Assembly (NCBI GenBank): GCA_947564465.1
Contig: CANOCV010000002.1
Coordinates: 1 to 64,000 of the forward strand
DNA from: an uncultured Roseburia sp.
GTDB lineage: Bacteria; Bacillota; Clostridia; Lachnospirales; Lachnospiraceae
Reading direction: 5' to 3'
DNA length: 64,000 bases
Shown here: one piece after another, positions 16,768-25,634 of the stretch
Position numbering within the stretch: position 1 is the first letter of the stretch
How the letters are laid out: every line of letters begins with the position of its first letter
Program-made: the position numbers and the translations under genes
The notes under the pieces: generated by a model
The model's input: only the letters and a program-made list of their open reading frames with translations
Database searches by the model: none
What the model was told of the DNA's origin: nothing

Positions 16768-17785
16768 CCGCCGCGATAAACTGCGAAACATTGACCGGCC
16801 CGTTTAACGGTGTGCGGTAGCACGTCTTATCGTTGTCATATGGATAAAAGTAAACATAGGAGGAAGTGATATTGATATCCGTGAAGTTTCCAGGGCAGAC
16901 TTCCTCCTGACCGCTGCCGTCTGTGCCGATGCGGCAAAGCGCAGGGTTGTTTTTATCATTGCGCTGATAGTAGATTACGCTTCCGTACACATTAAAAGTA
17001 TCCACCCTATCGTTTGTGATAACCTCCGTCTCGCCGGTAGATAAATCGGCAAGCGTCAGCGCATAATTGTTATCGGCATCCAGATAGTAAGCCGTGCTGC
17101 CGTCTATCACAGGCTGATAGCAGTTGCCCTCAAAGATACTGACAGCAGAGTCTGATGCGGTATCTAACCGGTAAATATTGTGATCCTTTTCGATGCCGTT
17201 ATAATAAATATAGGAACCGTTAGTGGAACAGGTGAGGTACGGGTGCGTGCTCACCTGTTGTTTCTCTTTGCCGTCAATTTTCACCTTATAGAGTGAGGAC
17301 GCATCCTGTTTATCATAGTGAATGTAATAAATATAATTTCCTACAAGAGAGGCATATAAACTCGGATCCTGGTCTAAAATAGTTACGTCGCCGCCGCCTT
17401 TTTTAATACGGCAGAGACTGTTATCGTTCCATTTTAAGAAAGAGAAAGCGCTGTCTTTGCTCGAATTATTGCGAACATAGTAAATGTAATGATCATCGGC
17501 ATTGATATAGGAAACGGTATCATCCGATAATTTTTTGACATTCGTACCCTGGGAAGTCATAGAATAAAGCTTGTGGTTATCCGACGGGTTGCTGAAATAG
17601 ATCATGTCGCCGCGTTCACAAAACAGACCGGCGTTATAGAGATTCCCGGCAGTGTTTCCGTTCGCAAGTCCGTCGTTGAAACGTGTTTTTCCCAGCTGAT
17701 AGCGTACGATGGAAACGACCGCTGCGACGATGATAAGTATAAAAAGTACAATAAAAGCATTCTTTTTGGTTGGCTGCTTCGACAT
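16760..17785 (-). CDS. DUF5050-type membrane-anchored beta-propeller protein
   Basis: 341 residues. A Lys-rich start is followed by one membrane segment (~9-30, FIVLFILIIVAAVVSIV) and a large extracellular region. This region is made of repeated Tyr/Asp-rich strands such as IYYVRNN, IYYIHYDKQ and IYYNGIEKDHNIYRLD, the pattern of DUF5050 / LDL-receptor-like propellers. No catalytic motif is seen. It probably has a binding or sensing role at the cell surface. It is convergent with spoIVA (8-base overlap) and divergent from pheA. Confidence 0.75.
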   Translation of the reverse strand: MSKQPTKKNAFIVLFILIIVAAVVSIVRYQLGKTRFNDGLANGNTAGNLYNAGLFCERGDMIYFSNPSDNHKLYSMTSQGTNVKKLSDDTVSYINADDHYIYYVRNNSSKDSAFSFLKWNDNSLCRIKKGGGDVTILDQDPSLYASLVGNYIYYIHYDKQDASSLYKVKIDGKEKQQVSTHPYLTCSTNGSYIYYNGIEKDHNIYRLDTASDSAVSIFEGNCYQPVIDGSTAYYLDADNNYALTLADLSTGETEVITNDRVDTFNVYGSVIYYQRNDKNNPALCRIGTDGSGQEEVCPGNFTDINITSSYVYFYPYDNDKTCYRTPLNGPVNVSQFIAAVK

Positions 17786-17930
17786 TTGAAGATTCCCCCT
17801 GAATTTCCTGTATAAAATATTGTTGATAAAATAATTAAAAATTACACATAAAAATTATAACTTCATTCGCTGGAACTTGCAACCCAAAAGGGAATGGTAT
17901 ATGATAGAAAAAAACGAAAAGGTGACACAT

Positions 17931-19061
17931 ATGAAGGATTTATTAGAGATTAGGAATGAAATTGACGAAGTGGACAGAGAGCTTGTATCGCTCTATGAAA
18001 AACGTATGCGTCTGACAGGGCAGGTTGCCGACTATAAAATATCGACGGGAAAAAAAGTATTTGACAAAGAGAGAGAAATCGAAAAAATAGAACAGGTAAC
18101 AAAACTAACAAAAGATCCGGCGCTAAGAGGCGGTGTTAAGGAATTGTTTGAACAGATTATGAGCATGAGCAGAAAACGCCAGTACCAGATGCTCTCAAAA
18201 CACGGATGTACGGAAAAGTCCGAATTTCGCGAGGTAGATACTCTGCCAAAGGAAAATATCAGGGTTGTATATCAGGGTGAAGAGGGGGCAAACAGCCAAG
18301 TCGCAATGCAGGCTTATTTTGGAGATAATGTAAAAAATCATCATGTAGAGACATGGCGGGATGCGATGGAGGCAATCACAAGCGGGGACGCCGATTATGC
18401 AGTACTCCCGATCGAAAATTCTTCTGCCGGAATTGTATCCGAAAATTATGATCTGCTTGTAGAGTATAATGCAGTGATCGTGGGAGAACAGATTATTAAA
18501 ATTGACCATTGTCTGCTAGGACAAAAAGAGGCCGGGCTTAGTGACATTAAAAAAATTTATTCCCATCCTCAGGCGTTGATGCAGTGCAGCCGGTACTTAG
18601 ATGAACACAGGGAGTGGGAGACGCACAGTGTGAAAAACACTGCGGTAGCGGCCAAAAAAGTGAAAGAGGACGGGCTGCTGACGCAGGCGGCAATTGCCAG
18701 CAGACCGAACGCCGATATTTACGGATTGAAAATATTAAAAGAGGATTTTCAGAATAATGTGAACAACAGCACACGCTTTATCATTGTAACTGCGCAGAAA
18801 ATATTTGCAAAGGGCGCGGGAAAAATCAGCATATATTTTGAAATTCCGCACGAGAGCGGTTCTCTTTATCATATGCTGTCCCATTTTATTTATAATAATC
18901 TGAATATGAATAAAATTGAATCAAGGCCGATTCAGAAAAAAAACTGGGAATACCGATTTTTTGTAGATTTTGAGGGAAATCTAAACGACGGCGGAGTGCG
19001 TAACGCACTCCGCGGACTAAAGGAAGAGACAACAAGTCTTCGGATTTTAGGAAATTATTAG
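17931..19061 (+). CDS. pheA: Bifunctional chorismate mutase / prephenate dehydratase
   Basis: 376 residues from ATG 17931, 8 bases after AAAAGG. Longer in-frame starts at 17877 and 17901 add non-conserved residues. The N-terminal AroQ chorismate mutase helix is LLEIRNEIDEVDRELVSLYEKRM (~3-90). The prephenate dehydratase domain (~115-295) shows YQGEEGANSQ and the TRF motif in NNSTRFIIV. The C-terminal ACT domain contains ESRP, which binds phenylalanine for feedback. It makes phenylpyruvate from chorismate, competing with TrpE for the same substrate. Confidence 0.95.
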   Translation: MKDLLEIRNEIDEVDRELVSLYEKRMRLTGQVADYKISTGKKVFDKEREIEKIEQVTKLTKDPALRGGVKELFEQIMSMSRKRQYQMLSKHGCTEKSEFREVDTLPKENIRVVYQGEEGANSQVAMQAYFGDNVKNHHVETWRDAMEAITSGDADYAVLPIENSSAGIVSENYDLLVEYNAVIVGEQIIKIDHCLLGQKEAGLSDIKKIYSHPQALMQCSRYLDEHREWETHSVKNTAVAAKKVKEDGLLTQAAIASRPNADIYGLKILKEDFQNNVNNSTRFIIVTAQKIFAKGAGKISIYFEIPHESGSLYHMLSHFIYNNLNMNKIESRPIQKKNWEYRFFVDFEGNLNDGGVRNALRGLKEETTSLRILGNY

Positions 19062-19091
19062 ACACTATATATAGAAACAGAAGGTGACATC

Positions 19092-20393
19092 ATGAGAAAT
19101 ACGAAAGATTTTATATTATATAAGAATTTTGAACATGACAGATTATTTTCGGATTTTGTCTGGGTTATGGAAAATTATAACAGTGAATATTACAATCGTG
19201 AGGATATCCGCGCATTGTACTATGAATGTATGAACGGATTGATTGAACTGGCTGTCAGTCACGGTTTCGAGGGGAATCTGTGGCATTGCTTTTTGGCCTT
19301 TATTATGGTGAATCATGAGAATGCATACAGTACGGCGTGTGAGATGAAAGGCAGAGTGGAGGGCACAATCAATCAGGTCGCCAATCATGATTTTAGGATT
19401 TTAAAAGGGTTGTTTGATTATAATTTTAAGGACATGCTTACCGCTTTAGATGCGGAGGATATTGATATTCTTGAGAATTATAAAGGCATCAACGGCAACA
19501 GCAAAGTATTTAACAGGCGCATCAAAGACCGCATCTGCAAGCTTGCCGTGCATTTAAAGCTGGCGCAGACTACGGAAGAATTTCAGGAAATCGTGACAGA
19601 ATTTTATCGGGATTTCGGAGTCGGCAGTCTCGGGCTTCACAAGGCATTCCGCATTGCGCACTCAAGCGACGGAAAGCCGTATCTTGAACCGATTACCAGA
19701 ATCGCCCATGTAAAGCTTTCTGACCTGGTAGGATATGAGACGGCAAAAAAGAAGCTGACAGACAACACGGAGGCGTTTGTAGAAGGAAAAGCGGCAAATA
19801 ACTGCCTGCTTTTCGGCGATGCAGGGACAGGAAAGTCCACAAGTATTAAGGCCATCGCCAATCAGTATTATGAGAGAGGGCTGCGCCTGATTGAAGTATA
19901 TAAGCATCAGTTTCAGGATTTGAACGAGGTTATTTCAATCATTAAAAACCGCAATTATAAATTTATTATCTATATGGATGATCTGTCCTTTGAGGAATTT
20001 GAGATAGAGTATAAATATTTAAAAGCTGTCATTGAGGGCGGCCTGGAAAAGAAGCCGGAAAATGTTCTGATTTATGCCACCTCAAACCGCCGTCATCTGA
20101 TTCGGGAAAATTTTTCCGACAAAGAAGAAGTCAGGGAGGATATGCACACCTCGGATACCGTGCAGGAAAAACTTTCCCTTGTTGCAAGATTCGGCGTAAC
20201 AATTTATTTTGGAGCGCCGACACCGAAGGAATTCAAAGAAATCGTAAGAAGTCTTGCAAAAAAGCATCAGATTGCGATGACGGAGGAGGAGCTTTATGCC
20301 AAAGCGAATCAATGGGAGTTAAGCCACGGCGGACTATCGGGAAGGACAGCGCAGCAATTTATCAATTACCTGCTTGGCAGGCAGGATTCGTAA
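19092..20393 (+). CDS. DUF815 family AAA-type ATPase
   Basis: 433 residues. An N-terminal helical region of ~200 residues is followed by the DUF815 ATPase domain. The Walker A motif is GDAGTGKST (242-250), the Walker B-like stretch is KFIIYMDDLSFEE, and the sensor region is VLIYATSNRRHLIRENFSD, which is characteristic of the family. The role of DUF815 ATPases is not established to my knowledge. It begins with an AAGGTGA site 30 bases after pheA and is followed at 25 bases by the Ppx/GppA gene, so the three may be co-transcribed. Confidence 0.88.
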   Translation: MRNTKDFILYKNFEHDRLFSDFVWVMENYNSEYYNREDIRALYYECMNGLIELAVSHGFEGNLWHCFLAFIMVNHENAYSTACEMKGRVEGTINQVANHDFRILKGLFDYNFKDMLTALDAEDIDILENYKGINGNSKVFNRRIKDRICKLAVHLKLAQTTEEFQEIVTEFYRDFGVGSLGLHKAFRIAHSSDGKPYLEPITRIAHVKLSDLVGYETAKKKLTDNTEAFVEGKAANNCLLFGDAGTGKSTSIKAIANQYYERGLRLIEVYKHQFQDLNEVISIIKNRNYKFIIYMDDLSFEEFEIEYKYLKAVIEGGLEKKPENVLIYATSNRRHLIRENFSDKEEVREDMHTSDTVQEKLSLVARFGVTIYFGAPTPKEFKEIVRSLAKKHQIAMTEEELYAKANQWELSHGGLSGRTAQQFINYLLGRQDS

Positions 20394-20418
20394 TATTATT
20401 ACAGGAGGAGGTATGCGT

Positions 20419-21945
20419 ATGAAGGTTTTCGCGGCAATCTATATCGGCTCTTATGAGATCAGCCTGAAAATCTATGAACTGGCGTCAAAAAAGGATATTC
20501 GGGAAATTGACCATGTGCGCCACAGGACGGAATTGGGAAAAGATGTGTATGGCACCGGTTTCATAGGGTACAAGATGGCAGAGGAAATGTGCAGCGTATT
20601 GAGGGAGTTTACGGAGATTATGAAGGGGTATAAGGTGGACGATTACCGTGTATATGGCGGACAGGCCATCAGAGATTCCCAAAATGAACTGTTTCTGTTA
20701 AACCAAATCGAACTTCGCACCGGCCTGAAGGTGGAAGTGCTCAGTAATTCCGAGCAGCGTTTTATCAGCTATAAGGCAGTAGTATCTAACGAGGAATTTA
20801 ACCAGATGACAAAGCAGGGAGCTGCGGTTGTGGACATCGGAGGCGGAAGTATACAGATTACGCTCTTTATTCACGGAAATGTCGTTACTACGCAGCATCT
20901 GATGCTTGGAACCGTGCGTGTGAGAGAGAAGCTCGCTACCATTGAACAGTCGCTAAAGCATGTAGACGAACAGATTCAGGAGCTGGTAGATAAAGAGCTT
21001 GAAGTATTTAAAGCGCTGTATCTGAAGGACAAGGAGATTAAGTATGTCGTATTAATGGGTGACTATATCGGAGAAATTGTGAAAAGCCTTGAAAAGACAA
21101 AAGCGCTTACGGTAAAAGCAGAGCGTTTTATCGGTTTTATGGAAAAGATGGACCGAAAAAATGTCGAAGATATTGCGGATATGCTGAATCTTTCCAACGA
21201 CCATGATCCGTTGATTATTCCGGCGGTTGTCCTGTATAAGCGCACGGTCCAAGAACTTGGCGCCCAGGAAATTTATGTGCCGGGAATTAGTATTAATGAC
21301 GGAATCGTCTATGATTATGCGCAGAAACATAATATGGTAAAGGCGAGACACGACTTCGATGAGGATGTGCTCTCAGCGGCCCGCAATATGGCGCAGCGTT
21401 ATTGGGGATATAAGCCGCATATTGAAGCGCTTGCGGATATGGCAGTGCTGATTTTTGACGCGATGAAAAAAATGCACGGACTTGGGAAAAAAGAACGCCT
21501 TCTCTTAAAGACAGCCGCAATTCTCCATGATTGCGGAAAGTACGTCAGTCTTGTAAATGGGGCGGAATGCGCCTACGCAATCATAATGGCATCGGAAATC
21601 ATCGGATTGTCCCATCGGGAGCGCGAGATTGTCGCAAGGACCGTTCTCTACAACTCTATGCCGCTTCCGGATTATGAGGAGCTTGCGGATAAGTTAGACC
21701 GTGAGGGTTATCTGACGACTGCAAAGCTTGCCGCGATTTTGAGGGTATCAAATGCTATGGACCGCAGTCACAGGCAGAAGTTTAAGAATGTAAAGGCCAG
21801 TATTTCAGGTAAAAAGCTGGTGATTACCATTGAGACGGCCGATGATATTATTCTGGAGAAGGGATTGTTTGCGTCCCGCTCAAAGTTCTTTGAAGAAATT
21901 TTCAGTATCAAACCCGTAATAAAAGAAAAACGTGTATATGAGTAG
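20419..21945 (+). CDS. ppx: Ppx/GppA-type exopolyphosphatase with HD domain
   Basis: 508 residues from ATG 20419, 9 bases after AGGAGG. Two closer or longer in-frame starts (20413 and 20374) are less well spaced. The N-terminal actin-like ATPase fold has phosphate loops near IYIGSYEISLKIY and VVDIGGGSIQITLF. The C-terminal HD domain includes ILHDCGKYVSLVNGAEC. Enzymes of this family hydrolyse polyphosphate or the pentaphosphate alarmone. The gene directly precedes ppk1 (15 bases), which favours polyphosphate. Asp/Ser replaces the more usual DxGSNS at the start (YIGSYE), so activity should be tested. Confidence 0.85.
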   Translation: MKVFAAIYIGSYEISLKIYELASKKDIREIDHVRHRTELGKDVYGTGFIGYKMAEEMCSVLREFTEIMKGYKVDDYRVYGGQAIRDSQNELFLLNQIELRTGLKVEVLSNSEQRFISYKAVVSNEEFNQMTKQGAAVVDIGGGSIQITLFIHGNVVTTQHLMLGTVRVREKLATIEQSLKHVDEQIQELVDKELEVFKALYLKDKEIKYVVLMGDYIGEIVKSLEKTKALTVKAERFIGFMEKMDRKNVEDIADMLNLSNDHDPLIIPAVVLYKRTVQELGAQEIYVPGISINDGIVYDYAQKHNMVKARHDFDEDVLSAARNMAQRYWGYKPHIEALADMAVLIFDAMKKMHGLGKKERLLLKTAAILHDCGKYVSLVNGAECAYAIIMASEIIGLSHREREIVARTVLYNSMPLPDYEELADKLDREGYLTTAKLAAILRVSNAMDRSHRQKFKNVKASISGKKLVITIETADDIILEKGLFASRSKFFEEIFSIKPVIKEKRVYE

Positions 21946-21960
21946 AAGGAGAAGCAGCGT

Positions 21961-24111
21961 ATGGAAAAAGCAAAAGATTTTACGAATCCGCAGTATTATG
22001 AGAACCGTGAATTGAGCTGGCTCAAATTCAATAACCGGGTATTAAACGAAGCTCGCGACAAGTCGATTCCGCTGTTAGAGCGTCTGAAATTCGTCAGCAT
22101 CACTTCCTCAAACTTAGATGAGTTTTTTATGGTGCGTGTCGCATCCCTAAAAGATATGGTACATGCCGGATACAAAAAGAAAGATATTGCGGGAATGAAT
22201 GCCGCGGAGCAGCTAAAGGAAATTAACACGGCGACGAGACATCTGGTGGAGCAGCAGTATTCTACCTATAACCGTTCACTCATCCCGCTGATGAACGGAC
22301 AGGGAATTTATATTGTAGACGCTTATGAGGATTTGACGGATGAGCAGTCTAACTACGTCGACAATTATTTTGAGGAGAACGTATATCCTGTTCTCACTCC
22401 GATGGCAGTGGACGCTTCACGTCCTTTTCCGTTAATCCGCAACAAGACGCTGAATCTGATGGCGCTTCTCTCCAACAAAAAAGAGAAAAAAGGCAAAAAA
22501 GAAAAATCTGTCTATGAGTACGCAACCGTGCAGGTTCCGTCCGTTCTGCCGCGGCTAATACCGATTCCCTCACAAAAAGAAGGAGACAGAACCTTTATTC
22601 TTTTGGAGCAGATGATTGAAAAAAATATTTCCAAGCTGTTTTTAAACTATGATGTAATCTGTGCATATCCCTACCGTGTTATGCGAAATGCCGATCTTTC
22701 GATCGACGAGGATGAGGCGGAGGATTTGCTTAAGGAGATACAAAAGCAATTAAAAATGCGGCAATGGGGTGAAGTTATCCGTCTGGAAGTGGAAGATAAG
22801 ATGGACAAACGTCTCCTTCGTTTTCTGACAGAAGAATTTCATATTGCGTCGGAGCATGACATTTACAAAATAAACGGGCCGGTAGATTTGACATTTTTAA
22901 TGAAAATGTACGGCTTAGAAGGGTATGATCATCTTCGATATTCTCCGTATTCACCGCAGCGTGTTCCGGAAATCGTGCCTGGAGAAAATATTTTTGAAAC
23001 AATAAAACGCGGCGACATATTGCTGCACCATCCTTATCAGACATTTGACCCCGTTGTAGACTTTATCCGTCAGGCCGCAAAGGATCCCGATGTGCTTGCA
23101 ATTAAACAGACTCTCTACCGTGTCAGCGGCAATTCTCCGATTATTGCGTCTCTTGCGCAGGCGGCGGAAAACGGTAAGCAGGTTTCCGTACTTGTAGAGC
23201 TGAAAGCGCGTTTTGACGAGGAAAATAATATTGTGTGGGCAAAGATGTTAGAAAAGGCCGGATGCCACGTAATATATGGTCTGGTCGGTCTAAAAACACA
23301 CAGCAAAATTGCGCTTGTAGTACGCCGTGAGGAGGACGGAATCCGCAGATACGTGCATCTGGGAACAGGCAATTATAACGATTCTACGGCAAAGCTGTAT
23401 ACGGACTGCGGCTTATTTACATGCTCCGAGGCAATAGGGGAGGATGCGACAGCCGTTTTCAACATGCTCTCGGGATACTCGGAGCCGCTCTCATGGAACC
23501 GTCTCGCGGTTGCGCCGATCTGGCTGCGCAGCAGATTTCTGCGCCTGATCAAAAGAGAAACCAAGAATGCGCGCGCGGGAAAGACGGCAAAAATTATTGC
23601 GAAAATGAATTCGCTGTGTGACGCCGGTATTATTGCGGCGCTTTATGAGGCCTCTGAGGCCGGTGTGCAGATAGATTTAATTGTCCGCGGCATTTGTTGT
23701 TTAAAGGTGGGTATCCCCGGTGTCAGCGAAAATATACGGGTGCGCTCCATCGTCGGCAATTTCTTGGAGCACAGCAGGATTTTCTATTTTTATAACGACG
23801 GAATGGAAGAAATTTATATGGGAAGCGCCGACTGGATGCCAAGAAATTTAGACCGCCGCGTGGAGATTATGTTTCCGGTGGAGGATGAACGCCTCAAAAG
23901 CAGTGTAAAGCATATACTTGACGTTGAACTTGCAGATAATACGAAGGCAAACGTATTAAATGCCGAGGGGATATATGAAAAGATTGACAAACGGGGAAAA
24001 ATGCTTGTCAATTCGCAGGAACAATTTTGCAAAGAAGCAATAGAGGCAGCTCCAAAACAGGCAGATGTATTTAAAGACCGGGTTTTTGTTCCGGCAGAAC
24101 CGCTGTCCTGA
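21961..24111 (+). CDS. ppk1: Polyphosphate kinase 1
   Basis: 716 residues. It polymerises ATP gamma-phosphate into polyphosphate. The N-terminal domain begins YYENRELSWLKFNNRVLNEA. The kinase core shows KQTLYRVSGNSPI, the phosphohistidine region GLKTHSKIAL with His447, and HLGTGNYND. The C-terminal domain has RGICCLKVGIPG and the MGSADWMPRNLDRRVE block. AGGAG precedes the start. Together with the upstream Ppx homologue it forms a make-and-break pair for polyphosphate. Confidence 0.97.
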   Translation: MEKAKDFTNPQYYENRELSWLKFNNRVLNEARDKSIPLLERLKFVSITSSNLDEFFMVRVASLKDMVHAGYKKKDIAGMNAAEQLKEINTATRHLVEQQYSTYNRSLIPLMNGQGIYIVDAYEDLTDEQSNYVDNYFEENVYPVLTPMAVDASRPFPLIRNKTLNLMALLSNKKEKKGKKEKSVYEYATVQVPSVLPRLIPIPSQKEGDRTFILLEQMIEKNISKLFLNYDVICAYPYRVMRNADLSIDEDEAEDLLKEIQKQLKMRQWGEVIRLEVEDKMDKRLLRFLTEEFHIASEHDIYKINGPVDLTFLMKMYGLEGYDHLRYSPYSPQRVPEIVPGENIFETIKRGDILLHHPYQTFDPVVDFIRQAAKDPDVLAIKQTLYRVSGNSPIIASLAQAAENGKQVSVLVELKARFDEENNIVWAKMLEKAGCHVIYGLVGLKTHSKIALVVRREEDGIRRYVHLGTGNYNDSTAKLYTDCGLFTCSEAIGEDATAVFNMLSGYSEPLSWNRLAVAPIWLRSRFLRLIKRETKNARAGKTAKIIAKMNSLCDAGIIAALYEASEAGVQIDLIVRGICCLKVGIPGVSENIRVRSIVGNFLEHSRIFYFYNDGMEEIYMGSADWMPRNLDRRVEIMFPVEDERLKSSVKHILDVELADNTKANVLNAEGIYEKIDKRGKMLVNSQEQFCKEAIEAAPKQADVFKDRVFVPAEPLS

Positions 24112-24196
24112 TATCTGCTATTTTTCAAAAATTCCCATTTCTTGTTAGAAACTGTCAAACAAAACACAAAATATAGATTTATTTTCGATATTTGGT

Positions 24197-24223
24197 TAAA
24201 TAGAAGGAAAAATATACCGATAT
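24197..24223 (+). promoter_or_regulatory. SigmaD/Sigma28-like promoter
   Basis: TAAA (24197-24200), 15 bases, then ACCGATAT (24216-24223), compared with the flagellar-sigma pattern TAAA-N15-GCCGATAA. It lies ahead of the small ORF at 24278-24516, whose AAGGAGG is at 24253-24259. Confidence 0.5.
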
Positions 24224-24277
24224 ATATATTGAAACCAGAGAAATATGGATCCAAGGAGGGATTAGCCGCATACGGAT

Positions 24278-24516
24278 ATGAGGAATTTTTCAAAGTTTCA
24301 TCGGTGTCGCTGGTAGCGGCGACGATTGATGCCAAGTCGAAACGCAGGGACGCGGAGACGCAACAGCATAAGAAGGTACACAAGCCGTTTGAAAAGGTGC
24401 TTCAGGAGAAGACCGAAAGGCTGCAGACAAATGATGCAACAACCTTTCAGATGGCCGGTTATACCAGAGATGCAAAAAGTATTTATTACATGGTACCACA
24501 GCGGGAATATGTATAA
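24278..24516 (+). CDS. Small uncharacterised protein, start unclear (possible frameshift)
   Basis: The frame ending at 24516 encodes the conserved-looking tail VSSVSLVAATIDAKSKRRDAETQQHKK..TFQMAGYTRDAKSIYYMVPQREYV. It runs open upstream to 24142 but has no ATG before the body. The only ATG after the AAGGAGG site, at 24278, is one frame off and stops after 12 codons. One additional T in the TTTTT run at 24285-24289 would join that ATG to the body (MRNFFKVSSVSL). Either the gene is frameshifted or a non-ATG start is used. The SigmaD-like promoter suggests a motility-linked protein. A terminator follows. Confidence 0.5.
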
Positions 24517-24519
24517 AAG

Positions 24520-24567
24520 ACAGCCATGGCTGAGAGTTTAAAGACTTTCAGTGCATGGCTGTTTTTT
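24520..24567 (+). terminator. Intrinsic terminator
   Basis: ACAGCCATG (24520-24528) pairs with CATGGCTGT (24554-24562), followed by six T. The loop contains a second small hairpin (AAAGACTTT). Confidence 0.8.
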
Positions 24568-24581
24568 ATATCATAGGAAAG
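24563..24581 (+). repeat. Post-terminator short motif
   Basis: TTTTTATATCATAGGAAAG continues directly from the terminator U-tract. A second copy follows 25 bases later. Confidence 0.75.
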
Positions 24582-24605
24582 GTCTTATTTGCGAAACGCA
24601 CTTTT

Positions 24606-24622
24606 GTTATATCATAGGAAAG
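24606..24622 (+). repeat. Post-terminator short motif, tandem copy
   Basis: GTTATATCATAGGAAAG is a direct repeat of the copy at 24563. It ends inside the 3' end of the convergent PHP-domain gene. Confidence 0.7.
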
Positions 24623-25469
24623 CCGCTTTTTGACGGATTGGCGGAAGAATTTCGTAGGGAACATAAAGCCTTCCTGTGCCATATCCCATGCGGATGTGCG
24701 GTTTGTTCGTTCCATGAAAATCAGATCCTCCGGAAATCATAAGTCCCGCTTTTTCTGCGATTGCCTTCATGTTACGTTCATCTCCCGGTTGATGTGAAGT
24801 GTAAATAGCTTCCACACCGTCAAGTCCAAATTCCTTAAGGAAAAGCAAAAACTTTCTGACATGTTCCAAATTCATATGATAACGCAGAGGATGAGCCAGA
24901 AAAGCCACACCCTTAGCAGCGTGAATCAGGCTGATTGCCTCCGTAGCGGCAATTTTTTCTCTTGGAACAAAGCAGCGGCAATGATCGCCAAGGTACCTGT
25001 CAAACACAATTTCCCGGTTTTTTACACACCCGTGATCCACAAGATATTTTGCGATATTTCCTCTTGTAATAATACGGTCGGGATTCTCGGCCAGCAGCCT
25101 GTCATAGGTGATATTCAATCCCTCGGCTGCCAGCAGCGCTACCATCTTTTGGTTGCGTTCATCGCGCAGACGACGAAAGAGTTCCAGTTTTTTGCGAAAA
25201 CTTTCATTTTCCGGGTCGATATAAAAGCCCAGCATGTGAACTTCCGTTCCATTATATTCACAGGAAAGCTCCACACCGGAAACAACTTCAATTTCTGTGC
25301 CGACCGCCGCATCCTGTGCTTCACAAACACCGGATATGCTGTCATGATCGGTAAGGGCAAATGCACGCAGATTACTTTTTGCCGCAAGTGCAACCAGCTC
25401 GGCCGGCGTATATGTTCCGTCTGAATGCGTTGAGTGGACATGCAGGTCGATACGTTCCGTTTTTGTCAT
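24612..25469 (-). CDS. PHP-domain phosphoesterase
   Basis: 285 residues from the ATG at 25469, which has AGAGGTG 6 bases upstream. A start 10 codons earlier lacks a site. The metal-binding PHP motifs are IDLHVHSTHSDGTYTP, LTDHDSISG, FLAHPLRYH and ISGGSDFHG. The layout and length match the YciV / RNase AM-type family that acts on 3',5'-nucleoside bisphosphates or short RNA 5' ends. The exact substrate is not shown by sequence alone. It is divergent from the chemotaxis receptor. Confidence 0.88.
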   Translation of the reverse strand: MTKTERIDLHVHSTHSDGTYTPAELVALAAKSNLRAFALTDHDSISGVCEAQDAAVGTEIEVVSGVELSCEYNGTEVHMLGFYIDPENESFRKKLELFRRLRDERNQKMVALLAAEGLNITYDRLLAENPDRIITRGNIAKYLVDHGCVKNREIVFDRYLGDHCRCFVPREKIAATEAISLIHAAKGVAFLAHPLRYHMNLEHVRKFLLFLKEFGLDGVEAIYTSHQPGDERNMKAIAEKAGLMISGGSDFHGTNKPHIRMGYGTGRLYVPYEILPPIRQKAAFL

Positions 25470-25529
25470 TAGGGCACCTCTTTTCGTTGTATTAGACATG
25501 CTATCGGCAAAATATTAACATATTTTGAT

Positions 25530-25556
25530 TAAAAAAGCCAGTTACCGTTACGATGA
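25530..25556 (+). promoter_or_regulatory. Weak SigmaD-like promoter of the chemotaxis receptor
   Basis: TAAA (25530-25533), 15 bases, then TACGATGA (25549-25556), five of eight matches to GCCGATAA. It is an alternative to the SigmaA-type promoter just downstream. Confidence 0.3.
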
Positions 25557-25574
25557 CAAAAACTGCTATTTCAA

Positions 25575-25603
25575 TTGAATTAAAGCGGTATTAATGTTAT
25601 ACT
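25575..25603 (+). promoter_or_regulatory. SigmaA-type promoter of the chemotaxis receptor
   Basis: TTGAAT (25575-25580), 17-base spacer, TATACT (25598-25603), about 30 bases before the start codon. Confidence 0.6.
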
Positions 25604-25634
25604 TGCTGTAATACAAATACCGGAGGGATAATTC

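Noticed and set aside
17786..17930. T-box or other riboswitch before pheA
   Set aside because: Only A/T-rich divergent promoter sequence is visible. No T-box core or terminator stem.
24326..24541. Alternative 71-codon frame inside the small SigmaD-linked ORF
   Set aside because: Arg/Lys-rich shadow of the better frame, and it runs into the terminator stem.
24861..25424. Plus-strand open frame of 187 codons
   Set aside because: It is antisense to the well-supported PHP-domain gene, with no ribosome binding site.
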